DNA of 64,000 nucleotides from contig NC_050102.1 in NCBI RefSeq assembly GCF_902167145.1, forward strand, positions 8,556,850 to 8,620,849. Reading direction: 5' to 3'. How positions within the stretch are numbered: position 1 is the first letter of the stretch; the number at the start of each line of letters is the position of its first letter. A program made the position numbers and the translations under genes. Shown piece by piece: positions 1-8,957 of the stretch. The notes beneath the pieces were generated by a model, which saw only the letters and a program-made list of their open reading frames with translations, ran no database searches and was not told where the DNA came from. Source of the DNA: Zea mays (lineage: Eukaryota > Streptophyta > Magnoliopsida > Poales > Poaceae).

Positions 1-852
1 CCCGCTGACGAATTTTCCTAGGACTTCTTCAGGCGACATTTTGGTGTACCTGGGATTCTCACGAATATTATTCACCAAATGAGGATCAAGAATGGTAAAG
101 GACCTTAGTAATAGTCGGACGACGTCATGGTCCGTCCATCGCGTGCTTCCATAGCTCCTTATTTTGTTGATGAGGGTCTTGAGCCGGTTGTATGTTTGGG
201 TTGGCTCCTCGCCCCTTATCATTGCAAACCTTCCAAGTTCGCCCTCCACCAACTCCATTTTAGTGAGCATGGTGATGTTGTTTCCCTCGTGAGAAATCTT
301 GAGGATGTCCCATATTTGCTTGGCGTTGTCCAAGCCACTCACCTTGTTGTACTCGTCCCTGCACAAAGAGGCTAGCAACACAGTAGTAGCTTGTGCATTT
401 TTATGAATCTGTTCATTAATAAACATAGGGCTATCCGAGCTATCAAACTTCATTCCATTCTCTACAATCTCCCATATGCTTGGATGGAGAGAGAATAGAT
501 GACTACGCATTTTGTGACTCCAAAATCCGTAGTCCTCCCCATCAAAGTGTGGAGGTTTGCCAAGAGGAATGGAAAGCAAATGCGAATTCGAACTATGTGG
601 AATACGAGAATAATCAAATGAAAAATTCGAATTGACCGTCTTCCTGTAGTCGTTGTCGTCGTCCTTTTGGGAGGAGGAAGATTCGTCGCTGTCGTAGTAG
701 ACAATTTCCTTGATGCGCCTTGTCTTCTTCTTCCTCCCGTCTTTTCTTTTGTGGCCCGAGCCTGAGTCAGTGGGCTTGTCATTATTGAGCTCGTTGATGA
801 AGGTCTCCTTCTCCTTGTCGTTGATCACCATCCCCTTGCCCTTAGGATCCAT
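1..852 (-). CDS. Sirevirus Gag, N-terminal part (element A), partial at window edge
   Basis: Reading on the minus strand from the ATG at 852-850, the frame stays open for 284 codons to base 1, with no stop. The start lies 37 bases after the primer-binding site, as in element B, and begins MDPKGKG like B. The visible part holds a charged Lys/Asp/Ser-rich N-terminus with a VYYDSDESS motif, the conserved LGKPPHFDGEDYGFW segment of copia-type Gag (UBN2-like), and the region ending near YTKMSPEEVLGKF. The CCHC zinc knuckle would lie beyond the edge. Gag forms the virus-like particle that packages element RNA in the cytoplasm. The intact frame suggests a fairly young copy. Confidence 0.88.
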   Translation of the reverse strand, partial: MDPKGKGMVINDKEKETFINELNNDKPTDSGSGHKRKDGRKKKTRRIKEIVYYDSDESSSSQKDDDNDYRKTVNSNFSFDYSRIPHSSNSHLLSIPLGKPPHFDGEDYGFWSHKMRSHLFSLHPSIWEIVENGMKFDSSDSPMFINEQIHKNAQATTVLLASLCRDEYNKVSGLDNAKQIWDILKISHEGNNITMLTKMELVEGELGRFAMIRGEEPTQTYNRLKTLINKIRSYGSTRWTDHDVVRLLLRSFTILDPHLVNNIRENPRYTKMSPEEVLGKFVSG

Positions 853-888
853 CTCTTCGGGCGGTTAGTCCCTTTCTTGAAGAGAACG

Positions 889-900
889 GCTCTGATACCA
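889..900 (-). other. Primer-binding site of element A
   Basis: On the minus strand this reads TGGTATCAGAGC, two bases after the LTR. It is complementary to the 3' end of plant initiator methionine tRNA, the usual primer for copia reverse transcription. Confidence 0.9.
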
Positions 901-902
901 AT

Positions 903-2180
903 TGAGAGCACCTAGAGGGGGGGGGGGGGTGAATAGGTGATCCTGTGAAAACTTAACCTTATAGCCACAAAACTTGTTAAGTGTTAGCACAATAATTGCC
1001 AAGTGGCTGGAAAGGAGTCTCAACAAAACACAATACCACAAGAGATCACACACAGAGATGACACAGTGGTTTATCCCGTGGTTCGGCCAAGACCAACGCT
1101 TGCCTACTCCACGTTGTGGCGTCCCAATGGACGAGGGTTGCAATCAACCCCTCTCAAGCGGTCCAAAGTCCAACTTGAATACCACGGTGTTTTGCTTTGC
1201 CTTTCAATATCCCGTTTGCGAGGGATCTCCACAACTTGGAGCCTCTCGCCCTTACACTTAAGATTCACAAAGAAATACGGAGTAAGGGAGAAACTAGCAA
1301 CGCACACAAGACTCAAAATCAGAGCAACAACACGCACACAAGTCGCAACAAGAGCTCGCAACACAACTCAATGAGTTCACAACTCAACAAGAGCTCTAGA
1401 TGCTATCACAATGAACCAGATGCGTGGAATCGATGTCTTGGTGCTTAGGAATGTTGTAGGAATACTTGGTGTTCTCCTCCATGTGCCTAGGGGTCCCTTT
1501 TATAGCCCCAAGGCAGCTAGGAGCCGTTGAGAACAATTCTAGAAGGCCATCCTTGCCTTCTGTCGTCGGGCGCACCGGACAGTCCGGTGCACACCGGACA
1601 CTGCCCGGTGCCCGATTTCCTTCCTTAAACAGCGCAGCCGACCGTTGCAGATGCGGGAGCCGTTGGCGCACCGGACATGTCCGGTGCACACCGGACAGTC
1701 CGGTGCCCCTTCTAGCCGTTGGCTTGGCCACGTGTCCCGCGCAGATCGCGCGGCCGACCGTTGGCCCGGCCGACCGTTGGCCCGGCCGACCGTTGGCTCA
1801 CCGGACAGTCCGGTGCACACCGGACAGTCCGGTGAATTTTAGCCGTACGTCGTCGGCGAATTCCCGAGAGCGACCACTTCGCTCGAGCCAGCCTGGCGCA
1901 CCGGACACTGTCCGGTGCACCACCGGACAGTCCGGTGCCCCAGACCGAAACAGCCTCTTGGCTGTACACAGCCAACTCTTCTCTTTTCTTCTTCATTCTG
2001 TTTCTGATACTTAGACAAGTATATTAGTACACAAAACCAATGTACTAAGACTTAGAAACATACCTTTGCTCTTGATTTGCACTTTGTTCATCCATGGGCA
2101 TAGATTCACATTTAAGCACTTGTGTTGGCACTCAATCACCAAAATACTTAGAAATGGCCTAAGGGCACATTTCCCTTTCA
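903..2180 (-). repeat. 5' LTR of element A
   Basis: The LTR is 1278 bp. On the minus strand it begins TGAAAGGGAAATGTGCC and ends GGTGCTCTCA. It contains a 13-G run on the plus strand at 917-929 and an array of CACCGGAC...GTCCGGTG palindromes at about 1570-1939. The plus-strand TATA complement lies at 1498-1504. Compared with the LTRs of B it shows many substitutions, so it is a different, older insertion of the same family. Confidence 0.92.
1498..1504 (-). promoter_or_regulatory. Probable TATA box of the element A LTR promoter
   Basis: On the minus strand the sequence reads GGGGCTATAAAAGGGACCCC, a canonical plant TATA context. It lies downstream (minus sense) of the palindrome array and upstream of gag. 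The same motif is at the equivalent place in the LTRs of B and D. The start site itself is inferred. Confidence 0.65.
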
Positions 2181-3598
2181 TTACCGGCGGCGAGGGAGGT
2201 CCGGCGAAGGGTGGGGTTGGCTCGGGGAGACTCTGGCGGTCACGTCGAGGTACGGCTTGACGTCGGGGATGGCCGGAATCGCTCGGTCCACGCGTGCAGG
2301 CGGGTGTTCTCGTCGGCGGCGAGTGTACCGGCCAAACCACGGCGAACTGGTTCAATCCAAGGGCATGGTGAGCTTCACGGGGTAACGTAGTGACCGAGTG
2401 CACAAGGAATCGAAGGATGGTTGAGTGGATTACCCGGTCCACGTACTCCGGCGGGGTTGAGAGCTCCGGCGAGCGTGGACTGGCCTCTCCGGCGAAGCAA
2501 ACTCCGATTCCTCGATCGGGGAGCTTCACGGAGGTGTGCACCGTCTTCTCCGAGGGCTGGACGGGGTTGGGAATGGCTCTATTGGCCAGTCTACGGTGGC
2601 AGAGGGGTTGGGCGGCCGCGGACACGCTGCGCACGGGCAAACGGCGGCGAGCTAAACTCCGGTGAGGTTTGAGGGTGCGCGGAAGAGTGCAGTCGAAGCC
2701 TGGGAGGGCTTTATAGGCGCGGGCGCGGGCCATGGCGCTGGCTTGGCTTGGGCGCGGCGCTGGCTTGGCTTGGGCGCGGCGCTGGGCATGCGGGGGCGCG
2801 CGCGGGCGTGCTCTGGCGCGGGCAGAAAGCGTCGAACACGTGGAGGTGTGATTCTTCCATTGTTCAAACGTCTGCAGAGATCGCAAACGTGCGAATCTTG
2901 CCATGAATCCGGCGCAGACCTCTTCCTGGCACCTAGGGCTATCTCTCATGTGTGAGTTCCAATGGAGGATACGCCCTAGATCAGGAGATAGACGGGCGCC
3001 AAATCTGGCTTGTCTCACTGCCCACACCGCGACAAAACTGATGCCAAAACCTGTCAAACGTCAAGGGCTCGGTCTCCACTTTTTCCAAGGGGTGCCTTAG
3101 GTGGTATGCCACATTTTTGGTATAGATCCTAAGTGGTTTTGGTGCCATCTTCAAGGTGAACACGATTGGTCTTTGGATTAGGGTTAGAATTTGACTTAGA
3201 GAGAAATAGAGAGCTCTAGCTCTCTCTCCACTTGGAGATTTGAATTGGGGTTTCTCCAGGGGTCTTTTTGCAATATTTCCCTCCCCTAATTGCTGGCTAT
3301 AAGGTTACTTAGGTTTGGGTAAATGTTGCTCATGCTTTGCACACTTGTTCATTCTCTTTTCCCTCCCATCAAGGGTTTTGGGAGATAGGGTTTAAGAGAG
3401 GTCTAGGGTTCTTCTCCCCTCTTATCCAAGGTAGTAAGTGTGCAAGGATTAGAGTAATGCTTTTGGTCACTCGCAATCCTTGGCTAAAATCTAGCTTTCC
3501 AAGGCCCTCATGCTTTTGCTCCTTAAGTTCTTCCACATGTGATCATAGCCTTTAGTATCAAGGTGTGCTCTAGCCATGGTAACACCTGGGGTGTTACA
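2181..3598 (-). repeat. LTR fragment of another (probably gypsy-type) retrotransposon
   Basis: On the minus strand this stretch begins TGTAACACCCCAGGTGTTACC at 3598, a start typical of several grass LTRs. It then runs through AT-rich sequence, a GC-rich repeated segment (GCGCCGCGCCCAAGCCAAGCC units near 2725-2790) and a TATAAA at about 2711. It ends abruptly where element A is inserted. A long minus-strand frame (3057-2011) crosses into A's LTR and has no recognisable domain, so I treat it as chance. I cannot name the family; the gypsy assignment is a guess from the overall look. Confidence 0.55.
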
Positions 3599-4823
3599 GT
3601 GAAGAGCCCGGAAATGCTCTGCCATGAGGTCTTTGGGCGGGTGTTGTCTCACGAGGTGTAGCGAGCCAAGATCTGGTCGCCTTGTAGATTTCGTGTATCT
3701 GCTCGTATCAGTAGCTTTTGATGTTAATCGTGAGAATGTTTTGTGGGGAGTCTCTTTGACCTTAGTACGCTGATCCCATCGGGGTAATGATATGTATGGA
3801 ATATGGATGCTGTATATGTTTCTAATATTCTTGCTATGGTTGATTTGGGCATGACGTTGATTTAGTAATGGTATTTCTATGATTATGTTTTTTGTTCTAA
3901 CTTTGGGTTAACGTTAGACAATGAACTCTGAACTGCACATACGGTTAGAGCTAGACCGAGAACTGTTGTTAATCAGTAGCTATTCATGTAGAGGACATCA
4001 TTCTTATTTGGTTCCCTGCAATTTTTATGATTTTCTGTTTTCTTCTTTGCTTCTTCACCCATCTGACATTGTGGTCTTCATTCTCTGTTTCCAGTTCAGG
4101 AGAGTTTCGAGAAGCTAAAATGGCTCCTAAAGGTACACGCCTAACATTGCATATTTCCATGGGTGTCGTATACTTATCAAGAATGCCCTGTGTCAACCTA
4201 AAAATTGGTATAAGACTATAAGTTGAGTTTCTGTGTCATGCATTTCCTGTTTTTGTTTTTGTGTCACCAGTGTTGAATTGTATTAGGTATTAGTATGTAT
4301 TTCTACATTTAGCTCTCTGATTTAACCACCCCCTGTTTGATGTACTTGCGCCTTGACTAGAACATGTGAAATTGTGAATCATCTCTATTTGTTTGTTTCC
4401 TCGTGCCTTGACCGGAACATGTGAATTATCTGAAGGGAGGGGTTTAGAATTAGCAAACTACTGCATTGTCTCTTAAATACAGATAGGATGTGCAATGCAA
4501 TGTTATCAATGCATATTGTAATAAATTGATTGCTATGCACAAAATCTGTCTATTTTATTGCACAATCACCATGCACAAATTCATAAACTACTATTCGATA
4601 GGCTTACTGTAATAGTGTACTGTATTCATGACCTGACTATTTTATCTATGCACAAAGCTATAATTATCTGCTCCTGCCAAGAATTATCTGAAGGGTGGGT
4701 ATATAATTAGCAAACTATAATTACTGCATTGTCTCCTAAATACAGATAGGATATGTAATGCAATGTTACCAATACATATTGTAGTATATTATTTACTATG
4801 CACATATATTATTTACTATGCTC

Positions 4824-4947
4824 CGCGAGGGTGACCGTGTACGAGAAGGAGAACTACCTCGGCGGGCACACAAGGACCATGGCCGTCGAGGACGTCGATG
4901 CCGCCGACACCGTGCAGCTCGACTTCGGCTTCATGGTCTTCAACCGG
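4824..4947 (+). pseudogene. Exon fragment of a cyclopropane-fatty-acid-synthase-like gene (FAD/amine-oxidase-like domain), copy 1
   Basis: The translated exon contains VTVYEKENYLGGHTRTM and LDFGFMVFNR, then a 5' splice site (CGG|GTACGT). Plant cyclopropane fatty acid synthases carry an N-terminal NAD(P)/FAD-binding oxidoreductase-like domain with this YEKE..LGGH...LDLGFMVFNR pattern (established family knowledge, recalled). Only about 41 codons are present; the first glycine-rich GxGxxG loop, the rest of that domain and the whole methyltransferase half are absent. Upstream is AT-rich DNA that does not extend the domain. It is therefore a captured or truncated fragment, not a working enzyme. 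A short VEDVDAADTVQ insert makes it a little longer than the usual loop. Confidence 0.65.
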
Positions 4948-5147
4948 GTACGTACACATACATGTAGTAATGATACTATAATATAGAAGCGTGTCGCGAT
5001 GGTCTCTTCTTGTGCGCGTCTACGTCATATCCACGAGCATTCTGTGCCATTCGGTATAAAGTACATATATATTTATTATGTTAAACTTTGGCTTGTGGAC
5101 GAATTACTTACTATGTTCCAACGACTCGAGTAGTGTTTGTCTGTTGC

Positions 5148-5444
5148 TCATTTCCACCAAAAATCCTCGCCATACTAAAACCTGATATCTTGCATTGGGA
5201 CGCAAAAATCCATGATTATTGGCGGGCGCTCTCAGTAGCTGACCAAGCACAGGCTTCTACCCCGGACGTCGATGAGGAGTGCAAACGGGCGCTCACTCCA
5301 TTGGGTTTCTCCAGCGAAGACGTCGAGAAGATGCTGAAGAAAGCGTTTGGCTGGACCCACTCGCCGTACTGGAGTGAGGAGAGGGAGAAGGAGGTTCCGA
5401 CCGCCGAGGCGGTAGCTGGAGTGCTGGGGTCATGCGATCCGTAG
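5148..5444 (+). pseudogene. Exon fragment of a plant protein resembling an mTERF-like factor, copy 1
   Basis: An open frame (stop TAG at 5442-5444) encodes a conserved-looking segment with PPKILAILKPDILHWDAKIH, DVDEECKRALTPLGFSSED and FGWTHSPYWSEEREKEVP. This has the character of a real nuclear plant protein; I recall similar text in a plant mTERF-like (organelle transcription termination factor) protein, but with limited certainty. The homologous reading appears to stop after AGVLG, where SCDP and a stop follow, so only part of a gene is present. It lies about 200 bp downstream of the CFA-synthase-like exon in the same orientation, suggesting a chimeric capture. Confidence 0.45.
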
Positions 5445-5827
5445 CAAGGGACTTTTCTAGGCTCACGAGATGCAGTAGCAACATCCAAATTCAGAACTAG
5501 ATTCATCCATTATGCTATTTAACTCCGAAAGGCGACAGTACGCCTCTGCTTCAACCTCTTTGATGTTTCCTTTTCATGTTGTCTTACAGGATGACATTTT
5601 TTGCTTGATTTGGTCGCTACTCATCTGTAGTGGGGCAATGTTCTTTATGCTTAATGGCTTTTGCCTACAAAATAGTGTTGTCACCTCCGCACTCCTCTGC
5701 AGGTTGCAGCAATCCCCAACTGACTTTTTTCTATGCTCTGCCAGCGGGAGATATAGAGGTATGTTGCTATGTCATAGTTACTATGTAATTTTATAGTTAT
5801 TACCTGGTTGAGAACCTCATCTGCTGT

Positions 5828-6655
5828 AACCTATGTCTCAGAAATAAACTTATTTCAGAAATAATCCTGTAACCTAACCCCCAGTGATCAACAACGCAAA
5901 ACACTAATGAGCCACCTAATCCACAATCACCAAGGCCAGGCAACCCAACCCATCGCATTCGAAGCTACCACCCCACATCAAGTACACACGTATCAACAAA
6001 CAGGAATAGGCTAAAACCTCGTGCACGCCCCCACAACGAAACCCGAACAGGTTCCAGAAAGAACGGCATACTCAACACACGAAAGAATTGCGCAGGATGA
6101 AAAGGTAGTGAATTACATGGCTGATGGTGGGCGCCGAATGTACTCGCGTGCGTCCGCTTGGTAAACTCATGTGTGGCCTCCCTTTGGCCTTTTAATTGTG
6201 CTCGGATCAGATCCATGGATTTTTGGAATCACTTAAAGATGCTTCAAAAATCCAAGAGCAGATATGCTTAAGAGTAGTGTGTCAGTTTGTCAGCTAAGCA
6301 TACACTACACAGCATGCCAACCCTTCTATCATTCAAAGGACAAAATTCTTTTCACATGATTTGCAGCTAAAATTTAGTGTTTCAATACCTACACCAGAAA
6401 TTGATTGCCATATTGCACACAAGACACACGACCAAGGTGAATAATTGCATCTGTTACCGACGCCAATCGCCAAAAACAACATAATGGACAAGTAAACCTA
6501 CAAATTGGTCTTACTCCAAGGATTCCACGGCCGCGCCAACTGTCAACTAACCAGTACGGAGATTAAACAGCAACGAACAGTCTTAAGGTATAAGAACATT
6601 TCATAGGCATATTTCACAAACAAATCACAAGGCACATAGAGAAGGTGGAAGAATA
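5828..6655. other. Spacer between duplicated cassettes, no gene seen
   Basis: About 830 bp of mixed composition, starting exactly where the homology to copy 2 ends. A minus-strand frame of 83 codons (6216-5965) has no recognisable domain. No LTR, terminal inverted repeat or RNA gene was found. Confidence 0.5.
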
Positions 6656-6656
6656 T

Positions 6657-6975
6657 ACCTCCTGAAGGCGGCGCGCACAACATCATCGACGTCTTCCTCT
6701 TCCTTGGCGGGCTAACTGGCAGTGCCCCAGACAGGGCGTGGCGACGTGGTGGTGGCAAAGTAGTCGTCGTCGTCCTCGACGTCCGCCCAGGACTTGGTGG
6801 TAAGTGGCGCGGGAGCCCAGAACTGCTCCTTCTGCGGTGGCTCTTGCCGCTGCACGGCCGCCTTGCCTTTGTCGCCCTTCTTCTTCTTCTTGAGGGACTC
6901 GAGCGCCGTGAACACATTGCCGGTGTTGAGCTTGACCTCCTCCACCGCTCCGCCCCACCTCCCGCTGCCCACCAT
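6657..6975 (-). pseudogene. First-exon fragment of an unidentified plant gene with KKKKK and acidic DDDD motifs
   Basis: The minus-strand frame from the ATG at 6975 contains GNVFTALESLKKKKKGDKGK, then EQFWAPAPLTTKSWADVEDDDDYF and ends VWGTAS before an in-frame TAG (6712). Translation continues sensibly after the stop through an acidic segment (AKEEEDVDDVVRAAF) to a splice-donor-like GTATAT at about 6655. The TAG is therefore probably a later break. I recognise this as the style of a conserved plant nuclear gene but cannot name it. GC-rich 5'-leader-like DNA precedes the start. It is opposite in orientation to the flanking cassettes. Confidence 0.5.
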
Positions 6976-7039
6976 ACCCCCTGACCGCCGCGGTGGACCC
7001 CTGCAAGGTGACCCGAGCGGACCCCAAACCCGAATCTAA

Positions 7040-7430
7040 ATCTGTCCTGCCCGCCGATCTGCGGGGACGAATCGACGCTGGGTGTCCTCGCCACCGGGGG
7101 ATCAGACCTTGATTGGAATTCGGGTAGGGGCGGAGGCGCGATTGTTAGGGTTTTGAGATGGGCGGAGACAGGAGGCGGAGGAGGAGACGCGTGCCGCAAC
7201 CTTCACCTGACGCTGAGGGGAGATCTGGGTCGAGGTCGAGGCCGAGGCTGAGGGGAGATCCAGGCATGGGATTTGGGCGCTGGTATAGGGAGCAGCCTCG
7301 AGGTCGGAGTCACCCATGGCGAGGAGGAGCTTGTCCGGTCGATCTGCGGGGATGAATCAACGCCGGGTGTCCTCGCCACCGGGGGTGGAGGCACGGTCGC
7401 TAGGGTTTTGAGCGAGATGACCGCGACCGC
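7040..7430. repeat. Short GC-rich direct duplication
   Basis: A block around GATCTGCGGGGACGAATCGA, GGGTGTCCTCGCCACCGGGGG and TTAGGGTTTTGAG (about 7058-7157) recurs around 7345-7412 with several substitutions and a deletion between the two shared parts. It lies in the leader side of the fragment at 6657-6975, so it may be an old tandem duplication of that gene's 5' region. Confidence 0.6.
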
Positions 7431-7536
7431 CGCGCGGGGGAGGGGTCACAGAGCGAGATTGGGGTGGCGAGGGCGAGGTCACGGAGCGAGATCGGGGTGG
7501 ATTGGGGGGCGTGCGCGGACCGGGGGGCAGCCGTCG

Positions 7537-7626
7537 GGCAGAACCGTGCACCGTGTGATTGTGGACGTCTACGTTAGTGTCTTATGAAGTAGTATAGAAG
7601 TGAATCATTTGGTGCACGGTTCTGCC
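7537..7626. repeat. Perfect 16-bp inverted repeat (hairpin-forming)
   Basis: GGCAGAACCGTGCACC at 7537-7552 and GGTGCACGGTTCTGCC at 7611-7626 are exact reverse complements, separated by 58 bases. The loop is AT-richer than the flanks. It could be the end structure of a small transposon or a foldback element. No target duplication was found. Confidence 0.75.
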
Positions 7627-7904
7627 GAGGTTGCCGAGGATCCCCACCCTCCTCCCCATGCCGATCCGCCCCACCCTCCTCCCCACCGTCGATGGAACCT
7701 TCCATCAACACCCTCCTCTGCTCTACCATTAACGGCCGTCTCCAATAGCGGAAGGTGGCCGAGGATCCCCGCCATCAACGCCCGCCATCAGACCCTTACG
7801 CGATATCAGCACCGCCCGTCATGGAAGGTTGCCGAGGCCGCCATCAACGCCCCATCCCCGTAGACGTCACCAGCGCGACACCAATTCCTCCCCTGTCCAA
7901 GCCC

Positions 7905-8240
7905 GGATCCATGGCGCCAACACAGCCGTCACCTATCCCTTTCCCCCTTCAACACCGGATCCCTCGGTACGGCGCCGGAGACCGCGCCCTTCCCACCTTC
8001 CCCACCGGATCCGGCATGGCGGTGCGGATCCATGGCGCCCACTGGAGACCTCTCCCTTGCCCCTTCAACACGGGATCCCTCTGTATGACACCGCAGACGG
8101 CGCCCTTCCCACCTTCCCCACCGGATCCGGCATGGCGGATCCATGGCTCCCACCGGAGACCACCTCTCCCTTGCCCCCTTCAACATCGGATCCCTCGGTA
8201 TGGCACCGGAGACCGTGCCTCCGTGACCCCCTCGCCCTGC
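7905..8240. repeat. GC-rich minisatellite, about three units
   Basis: Units starting GGATCCATGG at 7905, 8026 and 8137 (121, 111 and about 100 bp) share the order CTTCAACAC.GGATCCCTC, CACCGGAGACCG and CCTTCCCCACCGGATCCGGC. Long overlapping frames on both strands here are a by-product of the GC-rich repeat and show no domain. Confidence 0.8.
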
Positions 8241-8957
8241 ACAGCAGGAACACTGTGCCCCCACCTCCGTGACCCCCGCGCCCCGCACACACCCATCACG
8301 CGATGCACACCGTCGATTTCGCTCCACCCTCGGATGCACACGGTGCCTCCCAACCCCACTGCCCTGCCTCCGTGACCCCCCCACACACTCGCCGCGTGAT
8401 GCAGCGCCGATCCCCGCTGCACCCAATAACACCTCCCACCTCGCTGCCCCCGCGCGATGACCCGAGGATCCGCCATCAACGCCGCCGCGCCCACCCTCCT
8501 CCCCCTCTGCTCCGTGATGACGGGGATCCGAGGCCACCATCAACGGCCTCCTCCCCACGCTGTCGATGGCGCGCGCAGATCCAGTCTCCTTCGGGCAACA
8601 CCGCGCCATCAGCGGAATCTCCTTCCGCCATCAGCAGAAGGTGCCGAGGATCTTGGGCAAGCAGGAGAGGGGGAGAGGAGGCCAAGGACACAACCGCGGA
8701 GCCAAACTCATCCAATCCGGCCCCTTCTGTCGGCCGCACCTCGACGGCTTCACCGTGCCCCCGCCACATCGCGACCATGGCGAAGGAGCAGGCTGGCTAG
8801 CCCTCGGTCCGCCTCAGCCCGCCGCCAGGAGAGATAAGGTAAGCCACCCACAACCGCTACCCTACTCCCGCCCCATCTCTCCCCAGTCCGGCCGTTGTGC
8901 TCTTAGCATTCAGAATCGGATGCTCTTCTTTGTTGGGTAGCCGACTCGGTCGGTATG
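8241..8957. other. GC-rich stretch before cassette copy 2, leader-like
   Basis: About 700 bp of C-rich DNA. Near 8776 there is ATGGCGAAGGAGCAGGCTGG followed at once by TAG, and at about 8836 a donor-like AAGGTAAGCC. This resembles a 5' leader and first intron of a plant gene, with copy 2 of the cassette downstream as intron and exons, but I cannot identify a gene. Confidence 0.3.

Larger units (their letters stand above)
1..2180 (-). mobile_element. Element A: Opie-like Sirevirus (Ty1/copia), 5' part only
   Basis: This is the 5' portion of an LTR retrotransposon read on the minus strand: LTR at 903-2180, a primer-binding site at 889-900 and the first 284 codons of gag, which run off the left edge. 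The LTR starts TG and ends CA. Gag and LTR are closely similar to element B at 21072-29985, so both belong to one family, which I recall as Opie/Ji type. The 3' half and the second LTR are outside the window, so target duplication and age cannot be judged. The right flank begins TTACC at 2181, which would be its target-site copy. It sits inside an older LTR fragment (2181-3598). Confidence 0.9.
3599..5827 (+). repeat. Gene-fragment cassette, copy 1 of a 2.2-kb direct duplication
   Basis: The 2229 bp from GTGAAGAGCCCGGA to ACCTCATCTGCTGT recur at 8958-11184 with scattered substitutions (roughly 97-98% identity by eye) and very few indels. Homology starts immediately after the LTR terminus at 3598 and stops sharply at 5827. 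Inside are several exon-like pieces bounded by splice-like sites: a short one near 4095-4131 (acceptor TTTCCAG, ending CTCCTAAAG before GTACAC), one at 4824-4947, one at about 5148-5444 and one near 5702-5757 (acceptor CTCTGCAG). The exons look like parts of different genes in one orientation. Confidence 0.9.

Noticed and set aside
1570..1939. CRISPR-like regularly repeated palindromes
   Set aside because: Spacing is irregular, units are nested in LTRs and the genome is a plant; these are Sirevirus LTR palindromes.
2011..3057. 348-codon minus-strand frame
   Set aside because: It crosses the border between the LTR fragment and element A's LTR, is rich in Arg/Pro/Ala from GC-rich DNA and shows no domain.
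7755..8837. Pro-rich frames of 100-226 codons on both strands
   Set aside because: They lie in the GC-rich minisatellite and its surroundings; overlapping frames on both strands without domains are expected there.
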